The notes: generated by a model not told the origin, from the sequence alone. A stretch of DNA of 64,000 nt from CAYLLT01 sp964384465 (GCA_964384465.1 CAYLLT010000019.1:3641-67640); one strand, 5' to 3'; shown: positions 35,509 through 44,022, numbered from the stretch's first letter. Program-made: numbers and translations.

Positions 35509-36123
35509 ATGAGCAGCAGGCTGGTTTGGAAGGTTTCATCCCGGCGAGTTGGAGTCGGTGTATGCCGGCTGCTCGCGGTTTGCGCTGGGCTGATGCTGTC
35601 CTGCACGCCGGCCGCTTTCTTTAACAATACGACATCGCTGGGCGGCGACGTGCCCGGCGGCCGCAGCAACATCAACGTGCAATTCATCAACAAGACGCCC
35701 TTCCGCGCGATCTTCACGTTCGGAACTTACGATCCGCAGAATCCGGATTTTCAGCCGCAGTTCCTTCAATTCTTCGTGGATGCGGATCCCAGTAACCGAT
35801 TGGAGGGCAACAGCACCAGCCAGGTCATCACGTTCACCTGCGGGCGCGCGCTGAGCGTCGGCGGCGACCGGCTGATTACGATCATCGACGAAAAGGAGCT
35901 TGGGGGCGCCGCGAACCAGGCGGCCCTTCAGCCGGGTATCGCGTTCTCCGACAAACCGCTCGACGACCCGGACGCCGACCAACCGACGGCCGGTCGCGCG
36001 ATCGGCATCGTGACGCTACAGGGTGCGGAGTACCAATGCGACTCACTTCTGGTGTACACGTTTGAGGTGGATTCGACGGTGCCCGGCGGGTTCCAGATCG
36101 GTCTGGACGTTATTCTGCCCTGA
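35509..36123 (+). CDS. Lipoprotein of unknown function
   Basis: Protein of 204 residues, not assigned. The signal sequence VCRLLAVCAGLMLSC ends in a lipobox-like LMLSC. The mature part is probably an all-beta secreted domain (NINVQFINKTPFRAIFTFGTYDPQNPDF, SQVITFTCGRALSVGGDRLITIIDE, GIVTLQGAEYQCDSLLVYTFEVDST). Two Cys residues may form a disulfide. The ATG at 35509 has AAGAG upstream. No operon partner is evident; a short repeat and the convergent sorbosone-dehydrogenase-like gene follow. Confidence 0.65.
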   Translation: MSSRLVWKVSSRRVGVGVCRLLAVCAGLMLSCTPAAFFNNTTSLGGDVPGGRSNINVQFINKTPFRAIFTFGTYDPQNPDFQPQFLQFFVDADPSNRLEGNSTSQVITFTCGRALSVGGDRLITIIDEKELGGAANQAALQPGIAFSDKPLDDPDADQPTAGRAIGIVTLQGAEYQCDSLLVYTFEVDSTVPGGFQIGLDVILP

Positions 36124-36149
36124 CGCAAAGCTCACCACATCATTGTCGA

Positions 36150-36216
36150 TTTCTGATTTCCGATTTCCGATTGAAAACCAGCCGCTCATGGTGTCTACAA
36201 ATCGGAAATTGGAAAT
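36150..36216. repeat. AT-rich inverted repeat (GATTTCCGATTTCCGATT type)
   Basis: TGATTTCCGATTTCCGATT (about 36153-36172) pairs with AAATCGGAAATTGGAAAT (36199-36216) around a 27-nt loop, with one mismatch. It lies between two convergent genes. Similar base composition and layout are seen in the repeat at 23622-23743 but the sequences differ. Confidence 0.55.
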
Positions 36217-36219
36217 AGT

Positions 36220-37977
36220 CTACTGTTGGCAACTGACCGGCGGGGGGAGATTGGGCCCGCTCAGGCACGGCAAGAAGAGGGTAAAATCGGATTGATCCAC
36301 CTGATTGTTGGTATCGAGGTCGGCGGGCGTACAACCGGTTAACGGCGGGGGGCCACCATAGCATTTCTGTAGGAAACCGAAATCGGCCACATCGACATCG
36401 CCGTCGCCATCGAAGTCGCCTCTCATGGGCGCCGGGCAGCCGGAGCTGTTGACGACTGTTCCCGGCGCGGTGCCGGGGCAGATGTCGCAGGCATCGCCGA
36501 CGCCGTCGCCGTCTGAATCGGCCTGTCCGCCGTTGGCCACCAGCCGGCAATTGTCCGAGGTATCCGGCACGCCGTCGTTGTCATCATCGCTGTCGCAGAC
36601 ATCACCCTGCGAATCGCCGTCGTTGTTGAGCTGATCGGGGTTCGCGGTCGATGGGCAATTGTCGGAGGCGTCGGGTACGCCATCGGCATCGGCGTCAGGC
36701 AACGGCGGATTGCGTGTGATCTTGAACACTTCACCGCCGTTCAGGTCGCAGATATAAAGCTCGCCGAGGGCGTCCTGACCGAAGCTGCTGATGCTGGTTA
36801 CGCTGAGTCCGCCGCCCGGGGCCAGTTCGGCCGTGTGGTTGGTGCAGTTCGTCGCGGCGCCGCCGGTCACGATGAAACTGACGATGGTGTTCGAGCAGTA
36901 GTCGGCGAAAAAGTAGCGGCCGACAATTTCGGGAATCGCCGGCCCGCGATAGACGTAGCCGCCGGTTACCGAACATCCGGTCGGCGGCGTGCCGCAGGAG
37001 AAAGCGTTGCCGGTGTTACTGCTGTGGCCGTACTCGTAGATCGGGTCCACCAGACCGGCGAGTCCGCAATTGGTGCTGGGATTGTAGCAGTGGGTTGCCT
37101 CTTTTCGCCTCCAGCCGTAGTTTCGTCCGCCGACTAGCGGGGCGGCCGCAAAGTTGACCTCTTCCCACAGGTCCTGGCCGACGTCGGCGATATACAGATC
37201 GCCGTTGCCGCGGTCGAACGAGGGCCGCCACGGGTTGCGCAGACCATAGGCCCAGATCTCGTCGTCTCCCGTGATGCCCACAAACGGATTCGTGGGTGGG
37301 ATCGTGTAGTTTTTGTCGGCATCACCCGGAAAATCGTCGCCGTTCACATCGACGCGAAGCATTTTGCCCAGCAGGTTGTCGGTGATGTCCTGCGCGTTGC
37401 CGCCGGGCTCGGTGTGACCGGCGCCGCTGTCCCCGCCGTTCCCGCCGTCGCCTAACGCGATGTAGAGGTAGCCGTCGTTCGGCCCGAAGCCGATCCATCC
37501 GGCGTTATGATTCTCCTGCGGCTGGTTGATGGTGATGATGTTTTTGAAACTGCCAGGCGTCGTGTCGGCGACATCCGGATCGATGGCTGAGGCCAGGTAC
37601 TCAGCGACGACCGAGTGACCGGCCGCACCGCCGCCGGTTGTGGTGTAATAAACATAGAGCTTCCGATTCGTGGCGTAGTTCGGGTGGAAGGCGAGACCGA
37701 GCAGGCCCTGTTCGTTGCCGGTGGTCAGGCCGCTGATGGTGAGAAACGTGCCCGTGATTGCGCTGTTCTTGATGATGCGAATGCGGCCGACGTGCTGCTC
37801 GAGGACGAACAGGCGCTGGTAATCGCCGGGTGGCGAGGTCACAAAATCCGGCCGGGACAGACCGCCGGTCACCAGTACGGCTTTGATGGCCGCGTCGGCA
37901 TCCGCGGGAATAACGGACAGCACGAGAGCGGCGACAATCGGCCAGCAAGCGCGGAAACGGCGAGCGGTGGTGTCCAA
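36220..37977 (-). CDS. Secreted glucose/sorbosone-dehydrogenase-like propeller with thrombospondin-3 repeats and dockerin-like tail
   Basis: Exported protein of 585 residues. Signal peptide to about residue 29, then a GSDH-type six-bladed propeller, recognisable at GLSRPDFVTSPPGDYQRLFVLEQHVGRIRIIKN, GLLGLAFHPNYATNRKLYVYYT, GPNDGYLYIALGDGGNGGD, DEIWAYGLRNPWRPSFDRGNGDLYIADVGQDLWEEVN and GGRNYGWRRKEATHCYNPS. Enzymes of this fold use PQQ. Residues 425-510 are calcium-binding thrombospondin type 3 repeats (DADADGVPDASDNCP, DSDDDNDGVPDTSDNC). The last 65 residues contain a dockerin-like pair, FDGDGDVDVADFGFLQKCYGG and DLDTNNQVDQSDFTLFLPCLSG, also present at the end of the FGE protein at 46215-47747. 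TTG 37977 is the start, with GGGAGAT upstream. Confidence 0.85.
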   Translation of the reverse strand: MDTTARRFRACWPIVAALVLSVIPADADAAIKAVLVTGGLSRPDFVTSPPGDYQRLFVLEQHVGRIRIIKNSAITGTFLTISGLTTGNEQGLLGLAFHPNYATNRKLYVYYTTTGGGAAGHSVVAEYLASAIDPDVADTTPGSFKNIITINQPQENHNAGWIGFGPNDGYLYIALGDGGNGGDSGAGHTEPGGNAQDITDNLLGKMLRVDVNGDDFPGDADKNYTIPPTNPFVGITGDDEIWAYGLRNPWRPSFDRGNGDLYIADVGQDLWEEVNFAAAPLVGGRNYGWRRKEATHCYNPSTNCGLAGLVDPIYEYGHSSNTGNAFSCGTPPTGCSVTGGYVYRGPAIPEIVGRYFFADYCSNTIVSFIVTGGAATNCTNHTAELAPGGGLSVTSISSFGQDALGELYICDLNGGEVFKITRNPPLPDADADGVPDASDNCPSTANPDQLNNDGDSQGDVCDSDDDNDGVPDTSDNCRLVANGGQADSDGDGVGDACDICPGTAPGTVVNSSGCPAPMRGDFDGDGDVDVADFGFLQKCYGGPPPLTGCTPADLDTNNQVDQSDFTLFLPCLSGPNLPPPVSCQQ

Positions 37978-38064
37978 GGTTATCTCCCGCTGATTATCTT
38001 CGTGCTGCCGCGACGCGGATACATTGTAACTGAATGAGGGCGGGATGTGAACGGCCGCCCTGAA

Positions 38065-38841
38065 TTAAACTTTGCTGAATGAGGTGCGGGCGGCCTGCGT
38101 GCCGTCGGGGAGGTCCACGAATTCGTAGTCGCCGAAAAGGTTTGCCGCCTCGCGTTTGAGGACGCGCAGCACCTCGCCAGCAACTTTGCGGATCTCGACC
38201 TCCGCGTGCTCGCTACAGCGTAGCTCGATAAAATGCCGCAGGGCGCGGACGTTGGCGGTGACAAAGATCTTCGTCTCGGTGGCGTTGGGCAGAATCGAAC
38301 GGGCCGCCTGCCGGGCCATTTTGCGTCGAAGCGTCTTATCCTCCAAATCCGCGTATTTACTCATCAGGCCTTCGACGAGAATGCAGTAGGCCTCGTGGCA
38401 TTTCTCGACCGCCTCGAGCCAGGTCGCGTGGAGTTTGGGGTCGTCGGCGATGCAGTCGGGCTCCACGAAGTCGGCAGTGGACTCATCGACGTAGCGCTGC
38501 GACAGTTGGGAATAGCCGAAGCCGGCGCGGTGGCGCACCAGCTCGTGCGTGAAGCTGCGGGAAACCCCGGCGATGACGAAGTTGAACACCGCGTGCTCCA
38601 GCACGCTGCCGTGGCCGACCTGGAGCAAATGGCCGATGTAGGCGCTGTTCCCGCCGGGCCGGGGCTTGGCGAAGCTCATGTAGCAGAGGCGGCCGGCGAC
38701 TTCGCAGAGTTTTTCCGCAGCGACTTCGGTATCGGTCGTCCACTGCGTCGCGCCATGATCGGCCAGCAAGCGGTCCAGCTCGGATTGATCGAGCATCTGC
38801 CGGCCCACGAGATACACTTTCGGGTCGCGTATGATTTTCAC
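38065..38841 (-). CDS. thyX: Flavin-dependent thymidylate synthase
   Basis: Makes dTMP from dUMP using FADH2 and methylene-tetrahydrofolate. The 258-residue protein contains the ThyX signature ELVRHRAGFGYSQLSQRYV (RHR-x8-S form), GHGSVLEHAVFNFVIAGVSRSFTHE and a C-terminal RALRHFIELRCSEHAEVEIR, which carries the FAD/dUMP-contacting Arg residues. GTG 38841 is the start with AAAGGAG upstream. thyA is not present in the window. No co-transcribed partner is visible. Confidence 0.95.
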   Translation of the reverse strand: MKIIRDPKVYLVGRQMLDQSELDRLLADHGATQWTTDTEVAAEKLCEVAGRLCYMSFAKPRPGGNSAYIGHLLQVGHGSVLEHAVFNFVIAGVSRSFTHELVRHRAGFGYSQLSQRYVDESTADFVEPDCIADDPKLHATWLEAVEKCHEAYCILVEGLMSKYADLEDKTLRRKMARQAARSILPNATETKIFVTANVRALRHFIELRCSEHAEVEIRKVAGEVLRVLKREAANLFGDYEFVDLPDGTQAARTSFSKV

Positions 38842-39388
38842 CGCAGGGGACTCCTTTCACGCCTGCCGTGGTGTTGCACCCCGGCGAAATCGTCAATCTA
38901 TCGTATGAGGGCGCGTTTGCAATGACGAACGGGCAAGATGTCGGACGCTAGTGTGTGAGGGATTTCACAGAGGCGCCGGAGGCTTCTTGTGCTGCATACG
39001 TTATGGTGGACAGCTTGAGTTTTTCACGCTCGCGGAACTTTCCACTCGGGGCTATTGCGTCATGCCTCAAGGATCGCGGTGGCAATTCCTTCGCGGATCC
39101 TTGCACCTGTTGAATCGTTCGGTCGGCGCGGGTATACTGAATGTCAGTTGCGGAGTATTCCGTTCATTTGCTTCGAGTTCGGCATCCGAATCAACTCGTC
39201 TTGCTCTGACGTGCTTTCCGGTGGGAAACTCTAAGTTGCGCGCCCCTGGGGGGACGGATCCTTCAGGTCCGGTCCCGGCGCATCCACGTTTGGCCCGATG
39301 CCGGGAAGCGACCGTTCCCGCGCGCGTGCACGCGCCGCGCACGTGGATATAATGCGCCCATGTCCGCAGCTGACCGGCAGGGGAGTTC
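38842..39388. other. Gene-free stretch with short inverted repeats and a -10 box
   Basis: About 550 bp. AAGGATCGCG and CGCGGATCCTT (near 39067-39103) form an imperfect 10-bp hairpin. A TATAAT at 39348-39353 precedes the methyltransferase gene by about 36 bp and may be its promoter; no -35 element matches. An open frame at 38951-39352 has implausible composition and is rejected. No SAM or cobalamin riboswitch core was recognised. Confidence 0.45.
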
Positions 39389-40255
39389 ATGGGCATTAGT
39401 GTTGCCGAATATGCAAAGGGCGTCACCATCGCCGATGGCGCATGGGGTACGGAGCTGGACAAGCTCGGCTGCCCGCCCGGCTTCTGCCGTGAGGAATGGA
39501 ACGTCACGCGGCCTGATCTCGTTCAACAAGTGGCCGACGGTTACGTCGCCGCCGGCGCGAAAATCATCCTGACCAACACTTTTGGGGCCAACAAATACGT
39601 CCTCGGCCGGCACGAGCGGGCCGAGCAGGTCGTGCCGTTCAACCGCGCGGGTGCCGAGATCAGCAAGCGTTCCGCCGGTAAAAAGGCCCGCGTGTTCGGT
39701 TGTATCGGGCCGAGCGGCAAGATCGTGATGATGGGCGAGGTCGAGGAGGAGGATCTTTTTGCCGCCTTCAAGCAGCAGGCGGAGGCATTGGCGGAGAGCG
39801 GCGCCGACGGGCTGGTGGTGGAGACGATGACCGAGCTGGCGGAGGCGGTGGTGGCGGTGCGTGCGGCCAGGACGACCGGTCTGCCGGTCGTGGGCAGCAT
39901 GACCTTCGACAGCGGTAAGACGCGGACGGACACCATGATGGGCGTGACGCCGCAGCAGGCGGTGGCCGCTCTAACTGAGGCCGGCGCGGATATCATCGGC
40001 TGCAACTGCGGCATCGGCATCGAAAACTATATCTTGGTCACCGAGATGCTGCGGGCGGCGACGGACAAGCCGATCTGGGTCAAAGCCAACGCCGGCCTCC
40101 CGGAAATCGAAGGCGGCCAGGTCGTCTACAAAATGACGCCGCAGGAGTACGCGACCAAATCAAAGGGCCTCGTCAAAGCGGGCGCCAACATCATCGGCGG
40201 CTGCTGCGGCACCAGCCCCGACTTCATCCGTACTCTGTGTGCGACACTCTTTTGA
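39389..40255 (+). CDS. Homocysteine S-methyltransferase family protein
   Basis: Zinc-dependent methyltransferase domain protein of 288 residues, comparable to the N-terminal module of cobalamin-dependent methionine synthase or to MmuM. Zinc ligands are seen in IIGCNCGIGIE (one Cys) and IIGGCCGTSPDFI (Cys-Cys). The barrel is recognisable from DGAWGTELDKLG, KIILTNTFGANKY and GADGLVVETMTELAEAVVAV. There is no cobalamin or folate domain, so the methyl donor is unknown (S-methylmethionine or a separate corrinoid protein are possible). The ATG at 39389 has GGGGAGT upstream. Confidence 0.88.
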   Translation: MGISVAEYAKGVTIADGAWGTELDKLGCPPGFCREEWNVTRPDLVQQVADGYVAAGAKIILTNTFGANKYVLGRHERAEQVVPFNRAGAEISKRSAGKKARVFGCIGPSGKIVMMGEVEEEDLFAAFKQQAEALAESGADGLVVETMTELAEAVVAVRAARTTGLPVVGSMTFDSGKTRTDTMMGVTPQQAVAALTEAGADIIGCNCGIGIENYILVTEMLRAATDKPIWVKANAGLPEIEGGQVVYKMTPQEYATKSKGLVKAGANIIGGCCGTSPDFIRTLCATLF

Positions 40256-40262
40256 TTCAAGC

Positions 40263-40853
40263 TCAGCCTGCTATCATCTTTCTGAAGCGCCAACCGTAGT
40301 GCCACGGCGGCAGGTCGATCACGTTACCGACCGGCTCCAACCGGCCGGTCTGTTCGGACCAGTCGGCGATCTGTTGCGGCTGGGGGCGGATGTCCATCGA
40401 TGGTCCGCGCGGCGTCGCGGGATCATGTCGCCAGTGAATCACCAGAATAAAACCTCCCAGCCGGACGACATCCGCGGAAAAATTCAGCATCCGCAGCGGC
40501 TGCTCGCCGTGCAGAATATTGAAAAGCAGGCAGGCATCGACCGATTCATTCCTCATTCCGTAACCGGTATCAACCACATCCCGCTGCTCGCAGATCACGT
40601 TCGTAATACCGGCAGCGATCGCCCGCTCGCGCGTTCTCTCGACCATCTGAGGTTCGATATCGAGGGCGTACAACTTTCCGCTGATACGCTGGGCGATCGG
40701 CAAAGTAAATGTCCCGTAGCCACAGCCCAGCTCGACTACGTTGCCCAGCGTTGCATCGATACCGAGACGATCCAGAATGAGAGGGATGTCGAACAGGCTT
40801 TCCCAGAGCGTTTCATCGGGCATGTGGCTCTGACGGAGCTTCATGACTCTCAC
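40263..40853 (-). CDS. Class I SAM-dependent methyltransferase
   Basis: Protein of 196 residues with a Rossmann-type methyltransferase fold. Motif I is VVELGCGYGTFTLPIAQRISG, motif II YALDIEPQMVERTRERA, motif III QRDVVDTGY, and a post-motif strand RLGGFILVIHW. The substrate is not identifiable. It is convergent with the homocysteine methyltransferase gene (7 bp between stops) and follows DUF190 on the same strand with 17 bp between them, which suggests joint transcription. Confidence 0.85.
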   Translation of the reverse strand: MRVMKLRQSHMPDETLWESLFDIPLILDRLGIDATLGNVVELGCGYGTFTLPIAQRISGKLYALDIEPQMVERTRERAIAAGITNVICEQRDVVDTGYGMRNESVDACLLFNILHGEQPLRMLNFSADVVRLGGFILVIHWRHDPATPRGPSMDIRPQPQQIADWSEQTGRLEPVGNVIDLPPWHYGWRFRKMIAG

Positions 40854-40870
40854 CGGAGGATGGCCGCCGA

Positions 40871-41218
40871 TCAGCCGCCCGCGCCTTTGTTGGCCCGATA
40901 CTTGATAACGTGCACCTTCTCCAGCGTCACCAGGCCCTCTTCCACCATCCGGTCGATGTGGGGCAGCAAGGTCTGAATTTTCTCTTCCGAATCGACGATT
41001 TCGATGATGATGGGCAGGTCCTCGGACAGTCGCAGGATTTTGGTGGTATGCATCCGGCTGTGAGCGCCAAAGCCCATCGGTCCGCGCAGCACGGTCGCGC
41101 CGGCCAGATGCAGTTCCCGCGCCTTTTTCACGATGGCTTCATAGAGCGGCAATCCCTGGAAGCGATCGCTCTCGCCGATGAAAACACGCAGCAGTTGTGC
41201 TTCGCCTTCGAGTTTCAT
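40871..41218 (-). CDS. DUF190-family protein
   Basis: Protein of 115 residues with the PII-like fold typical of DUF190: GEAQLLRVFIGESDRFQGLPLYEAIVKKARELHLAGATVLRGPMGFGAHS, ILRLSEDLPIIIEIVDSEEKI and HIDRMVEEGLVTLEKVHVIKY. DUF190 genes commonly neighbour crcB, as here, and are thought to be accessory to fluoride export, though the mechanism is unproven. ATG 41218, with GAGGCAGGT upstream, is chosen over 41293 since the family begins there. A 26-bp perfect inverted repeat separates it from crcB. Confidence 0.88.
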   Translation of the reverse strand: MKLEGEAQLLRVFIGESDRFQGLPLYEAIVKKARELHLAGATVLRGPMGFGAHSRMHTTKILRLSEDLPIIIEIVDSEEKIQTLLPHIDRMVEEGLVTLEKVHVIKYRANKGAGG

Positions 41219-41318
41219 ACCTGCCTCGCCGTTTCGAGCACCAGTTGGACCGTATGCTCCGTTGTCCGCATGGTCGATATTAGAGTAATTCATAGGTCAC
41301 TGGACGGGGATCCCTTGT

Positions 41319-41382
41319 ACCAGCACGAAGCGCAAGCGAGTGTTTGTGGCAGAAGACACTCGCTTGCGCTTCGTGCTGGTAT
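41319..41382. repeat. Perfect 26-bp inverted repeat, family D
   Basis: TACCAGCACGAAGCGCAAGC... (41319-41344) and its exact complement (41357-41382) are separated by a 12-nt loop. It is located between crcB and DUF190 within a co-directional pair. No second copy was seen in the window. Such a hairpin could change the relative expression of the two genes. Confidence 0.85.
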
Positions 41383-41405
41383 CGTCCACTGACTTGGTAA
41401 CTGAA

Positions 41406-41789
41406 TTAGACGCCGAACCATTTTTCCCCCAGCCGATAGCCCAGCATAACGGCGGCCAGCCCGAGCGCCACACTCAGCAGTACGTTCACGACGGCACGCA
41501 TGTTTTGGCCGTCGTTGGCCAGGGAAAACGTCTCCCAGCCGAACGCCGAGAACGTGGTGAACCCGCCGAGCACGCCGACGATCAGCCCGATGCGGTACTC
41601 CGGGCGGATCAGAATCGGTCCGCTGAACAGAAAGTTGAGGAAGCCGATAGCGAAGCAACCGGTGACATTGACCAGGAGCGTGCCCAGCGGAAACGAACCG
41701 TTCATCAGCTTCTGGCCCCAGCCGGACACCAGGTAGCGCAGCACAGATCCGCCGCCGCCGCCGATTGCAATCAGGATGAATCTCTGCAT
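41406..41789 (-). CDS. crcB: Fluoride channel Fluc/CrcB
   Basis: Small membrane protein of 127 residues with four helices that exports fluoride as a dimer. Family motifs are GGGGGSVLRYLVSGW, PLGTLLVNVTGCFAIGFL (the conserved Asn of the ion path) and VGVLGGFTTFSAFGWETF (the Phe-box Thr/Ser and sodium site). Length is normal. GAGGTAG precedes the ATG. I looked for a fluoride riboswitch upstream and did not find one; the preceding 18 bp lead directly into the FGE-like gene. Confidence 0.95.
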   Translation of the reverse strand: MQRFILIAIGGGGGSVLRYLVSGWGQKLMNGSFPLGTLLVNVTGCFAIGFLNFLFSGPILIRPEYRIGLIVGVLGGFTTFSAFGWETFSLANDGQNMRAVVNVLLSVALGLAAVMLGYRLGEKWFGV

Positions 41790-41807
41790 CGCTACCTCAG
41801 TGTTCCT

Positions 41808-42569
41808 CTACCCAGTTCTTCGGTTCAAACACTCGCTCATCGCCAGCCGGAAGCCGAAATCCTCGAACCGCTTGTCCGGCGCGAGGCTGCTGCGGGCGGC
41901 GCAGCGGGCGTACTTGATGTCGTGCCGCCAGGAGCCGCCGCGGGCGGCGCGGCGATCGCTGCTCGCAGGGCCGAGCGGATTATCGCGTGGGCTATGATAG
42001 TAGTAGTGCGGATCATAGTAGTCGGCGCACCATTCGTGCACGTTGTCGGCCATGTGGTAAAGTCCAAAGTCATTCGGCCCGGCGGCTTCGGGGCAGCGGA
42101 TCACCATCGGCCCGCCGATGACCGGGCCGGCGAGACCGCGCTCGTACGGGCCGGCCAGCGGCAGCGGCTCATCGCCCCACGGATACGCCAACTGCTCGCG
42201 TCCGCCGCGGCAGGCATATTCACGCTGAGCTTCCGTGGGCAGGTGATACCGCCGCCCGGTCATCGATGAAAGCCAGTCCGCATACGCGACGGCATCGTTC
42301 CAGCTTACGCCGCAGACGGGAAGATTCGGATGCTCGAATCGCGGCTGTTGCCAGCCCGCCGGCGCCGCGTGGTGTGTCTCACATAGGAAAACCGCGTATT
42401 CGGCGTTGGTGACGGGGCACACGGCCATGGCGAACGGATCGACCCGCACCTCATGCACCGGTTGCTCGTCAGCCCGGCCGCTCTTATCGCCCATGAGGAA
42501 CGCTCCGCCGGGCAGATCGCGCATGTCGGGCCGTATCGGACCGGCCCCACTGGTGGACGCATTGTTCAT
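41808..42569 (-). CDS. Formylglycine-generating-enzyme (SUMF1) family protein
   Basis: FGE-sulfatase domain protein of 253 residues: DLPGGAFLMGDKSG, VHEVRVDPFAMAVCPVTNAEYAVFL, PVCGVSWNDAVAYADWLSSMTGRRYHLPTEAQREYACRGG, NDFGLYHMADNVHEWCADYY and GGSWRHDIKYARCAARSSLAPD...FGFRLA. True FGE enzymes have two Cys in the C-terminal active site; only scattered Cys are present, so it may be a non-enzymatic or different member such as an EgtB/PvdO-like one. No signal peptide is apparent. ATG 42569 is chosen (GGGGGTGA upstream). Confidence 0.85.
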   Translation of the reverse strand: MNNASTSGAGPIRPDMRDLPGGAFLMGDKSGRADEQPVHEVRVDPFAMAVCPVTNAEYAVFLCETHHAAPAGWQQPRFEHPNLPVCGVSWNDAVAYADWLSSMTGRRYHLPTEAQREYACRGGREQLAYPWGDEPLPLAGPYERGLAGPVIGGPMVIRCPEAAGPNDFGLYHMADNVHEWCADYYDPHYYYHSPRDNPLGPASSDRRAARGGSWRHDIKYARCAARSSLAPDKRFEDFGFRLAMSECLNRRTG

Positions 42570-42767
42570 GCCGGAATTCACCCCCTCATTAGACTCTTTT
42601 AGCTGTCCGGTTCAATCCTCCTTGACTCCGGCCGGTGGATGGGCTAAAACAAGGCAGCCTCCGATTGGGTCTTCAACGTCATTTTCAGGTTTGTGCTCAT
42701 CGGGCGTCGTGTTTCTCCACGGCGGGCCGATCCGCATTCTTACCTTTCGACGGGGTTGGATTCAGGC

Positions 42768-43892
42768 ATGACGGCAGCGCTCGCAGAAGGCACGCTCGAA
42801 CTACACGATAAGGGCTGGGGGTTCCTCCGCTCGGCCAAGCGCAATTACGCGGTCCATCCGACCGACCCGCTGGTGTCGGGCGACATGGTCCGGCGGCTCG
42901 CCCTGCGCGGCGGCGAGAACGTCATCGGCCCCGCCCAGCGTTCCAATGGCCGGCAGGGCGGCCCGCAGTCCCAATTCTCACTGGCATCCGTCGAGACCAT
43001 CAACGGCCTGGTCCCTGACGTCTACGGCGAACTCAAACCCTTCGGCGAGCTGACGGTCGTCGATCCGCGGCAGCGACTGCGGTTCGAGATCCCCGGCGGG
43101 CCGCTCACCATGCGTGTCGTCGATCTGATGACGCCCATCGGCCGGGGCCAGCGCGGCCTCATCGCCGCCCCGCCGCGGACCGGCAAGACCATCCTGCTCC
43201 AGCAGATGGCCGCCGGCATCGCCGCCAATCACCCCGACATCTACATGATGGTGCTGCTCATCGACGAGCGGCCCGAAGAAGTCACCGAGATGCGGCGGAC
43301 GGTGCACGGAGAAGTCGTCGCCTCCAGCAACGATCAGGACATCACCAGCCACCTCCGCATTGCCCGCCTCATGATCGAAAAGGGCAAGCGCATGGTCGAG
43401 GCCGGCCAGCACATCCTCATCCTGCTCGATTCGCTCACGCGGCTCGGCCGGGCGTTCAACGCCGGCACGCGCTCTTCGGGCCGAACCATGAGCGGCGGAA
43501 TGGACATCCGCGCGCTGACCGAGCCCAAGGCCATCTTCGGCGCCGCCCGCAACATCGAGCACGGCGGATCGCTCACCATCATGGCCTCCGCCCTCATCGA
43601 GACCGGCAGCCGCATGGACGAGGTGATCTTCAACGAGTTCAAGGGCACCGGCAACATGGAGATCATGCTCACCCGCGAGCTGGCCAACCTGCGGATCTGG
43701 CCGTCGATGGACCTGAACCAGTCCGGCACCCGCAAGGAGGAGCTGCTCCTCGGCAAGGAGATTGTCGAAAAGATCTACCGCCTCCGCCGCCAGATCAGCC
43801 CCATGCCCATCAACAAGGCCATGGAAACCCTCCTCGAATCCCTCTCCAAGTACCCCAGCAACCAGGCCTTCCTCGACAGCATGGCCAAGTAA
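42768..43892 (+). CDS. rho: Transcription termination factor Rho, short form
   Basis: RNA-dependent ATPase and helicase that terminates transcription. The RNA-binding and motor parts are intact: ELHDKGWGFLRSAKRNYAVHP, Walker A APPRTGKT (134-141), LLIDERPEEVTEM, ILLDSLTRLGRAFNAGTRSSGRTMSGG and EVIFNEFKGTGNMEIMLTREL. At 374 residues it is shorter than the usual 420: the N-terminal helical Rho_N domain is absent and the cold-shock-like domain begins almost at once. ATG 42768 is used; an upstream in-frame codon at 42693 would add unconserved residues. Confidence 0.95.
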   Translation: MTAALAEGTLELHDKGWGFLRSAKRNYAVHPTDPLVSGDMVRRLALRGGENVIGPAQRSNGRQGGPQSQFSLASVETINGLVPDVYGELKPFGELTVVDPRQRLRFEIPGGPLTMRVVDLMTPIGRGQRGLIAAPPRTGKTILLQQMAAGIAANHPDIYMMVLLIDERPEEVTEMRRTVHGEVVASSNDQDITSHLRIARLMIEKGKRMVEAGQHILILLDSLTRLGRAFNAGTRSSGRTMSGGMDIRALTEPKAIFGAARNIEHGGSLTIMASALIETGSRMDEVIFNEFKGTGNMEIMLTRELANLRIWPSMDLNQSGTRKEELLLGKEIVEKIYRLRRQISPMPINKAMETLLESLSKYPSNQAFLDSMAK

Positions 43893-43902
43893 CCTCCCCA
43901 TT

Positions 43903-43930
43903 GTGGCACGGGCGTCCCGCCAGTGGTGTG
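43903..43930. repeat. Palindromic repeat, family C copy
   Basis: GTGGCACGGGCGTCCCGCC with a downstream AGTGGTGTGGC, 10 bp after the rho stop. The beginning matches the copy at 4635-4656 for 19 bases; the right arm has diverged. Confidence 0.5.
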
Positions 43931-43979
43931 GCGCTGAGGTCTGTCCGAACCCCGCACCCCAGTGAGAGGTCCCTGATCC

Positions 43980-44002
43980 GAGCCGCGAGCGCAAGCGAGC
44001 GG
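43980..44002. repeat. Family B half-element
   Basis: GAGCCGCGAGCGCAAGCGAG... occurs here as one arm without its partner. It represents the second arm variant (AGCGCAAGCGAG in place of ACCGTAAGGGAG) also seen in the right arm of the copy within the HTTM gene. Confidence 0.5.
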
Positions 44003-44022
44003 TCTTTCGCGCGCGACTCATG

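Noticed and set aside
38951..39352. 133-codon open frame
   Set aside because: Cys- and Pro-rich translation without domain, signal peptide or Shine-Dalgarno sequence; it includes an apparent promoter region.
39180..39388. SAM or cobalamin riboswitch before the homocysteine methyltransferase gene
   Set aside because: GC-rich hairpins are present but no conserved core sequence of either class was recognised.
42600..42640. GGTTCAATCC resembling a tRNA T-loop
   Set aside because: Flanking bases do not form a T-stem, and no acceptor or anticodon arm could be placed.
41790..42640. Fluoride riboswitch expected before crcB
   Set aside because: The 18 bp before crcB are too short, and the leader of the upstream FGE-like gene does not show the conserved riboswitch core.
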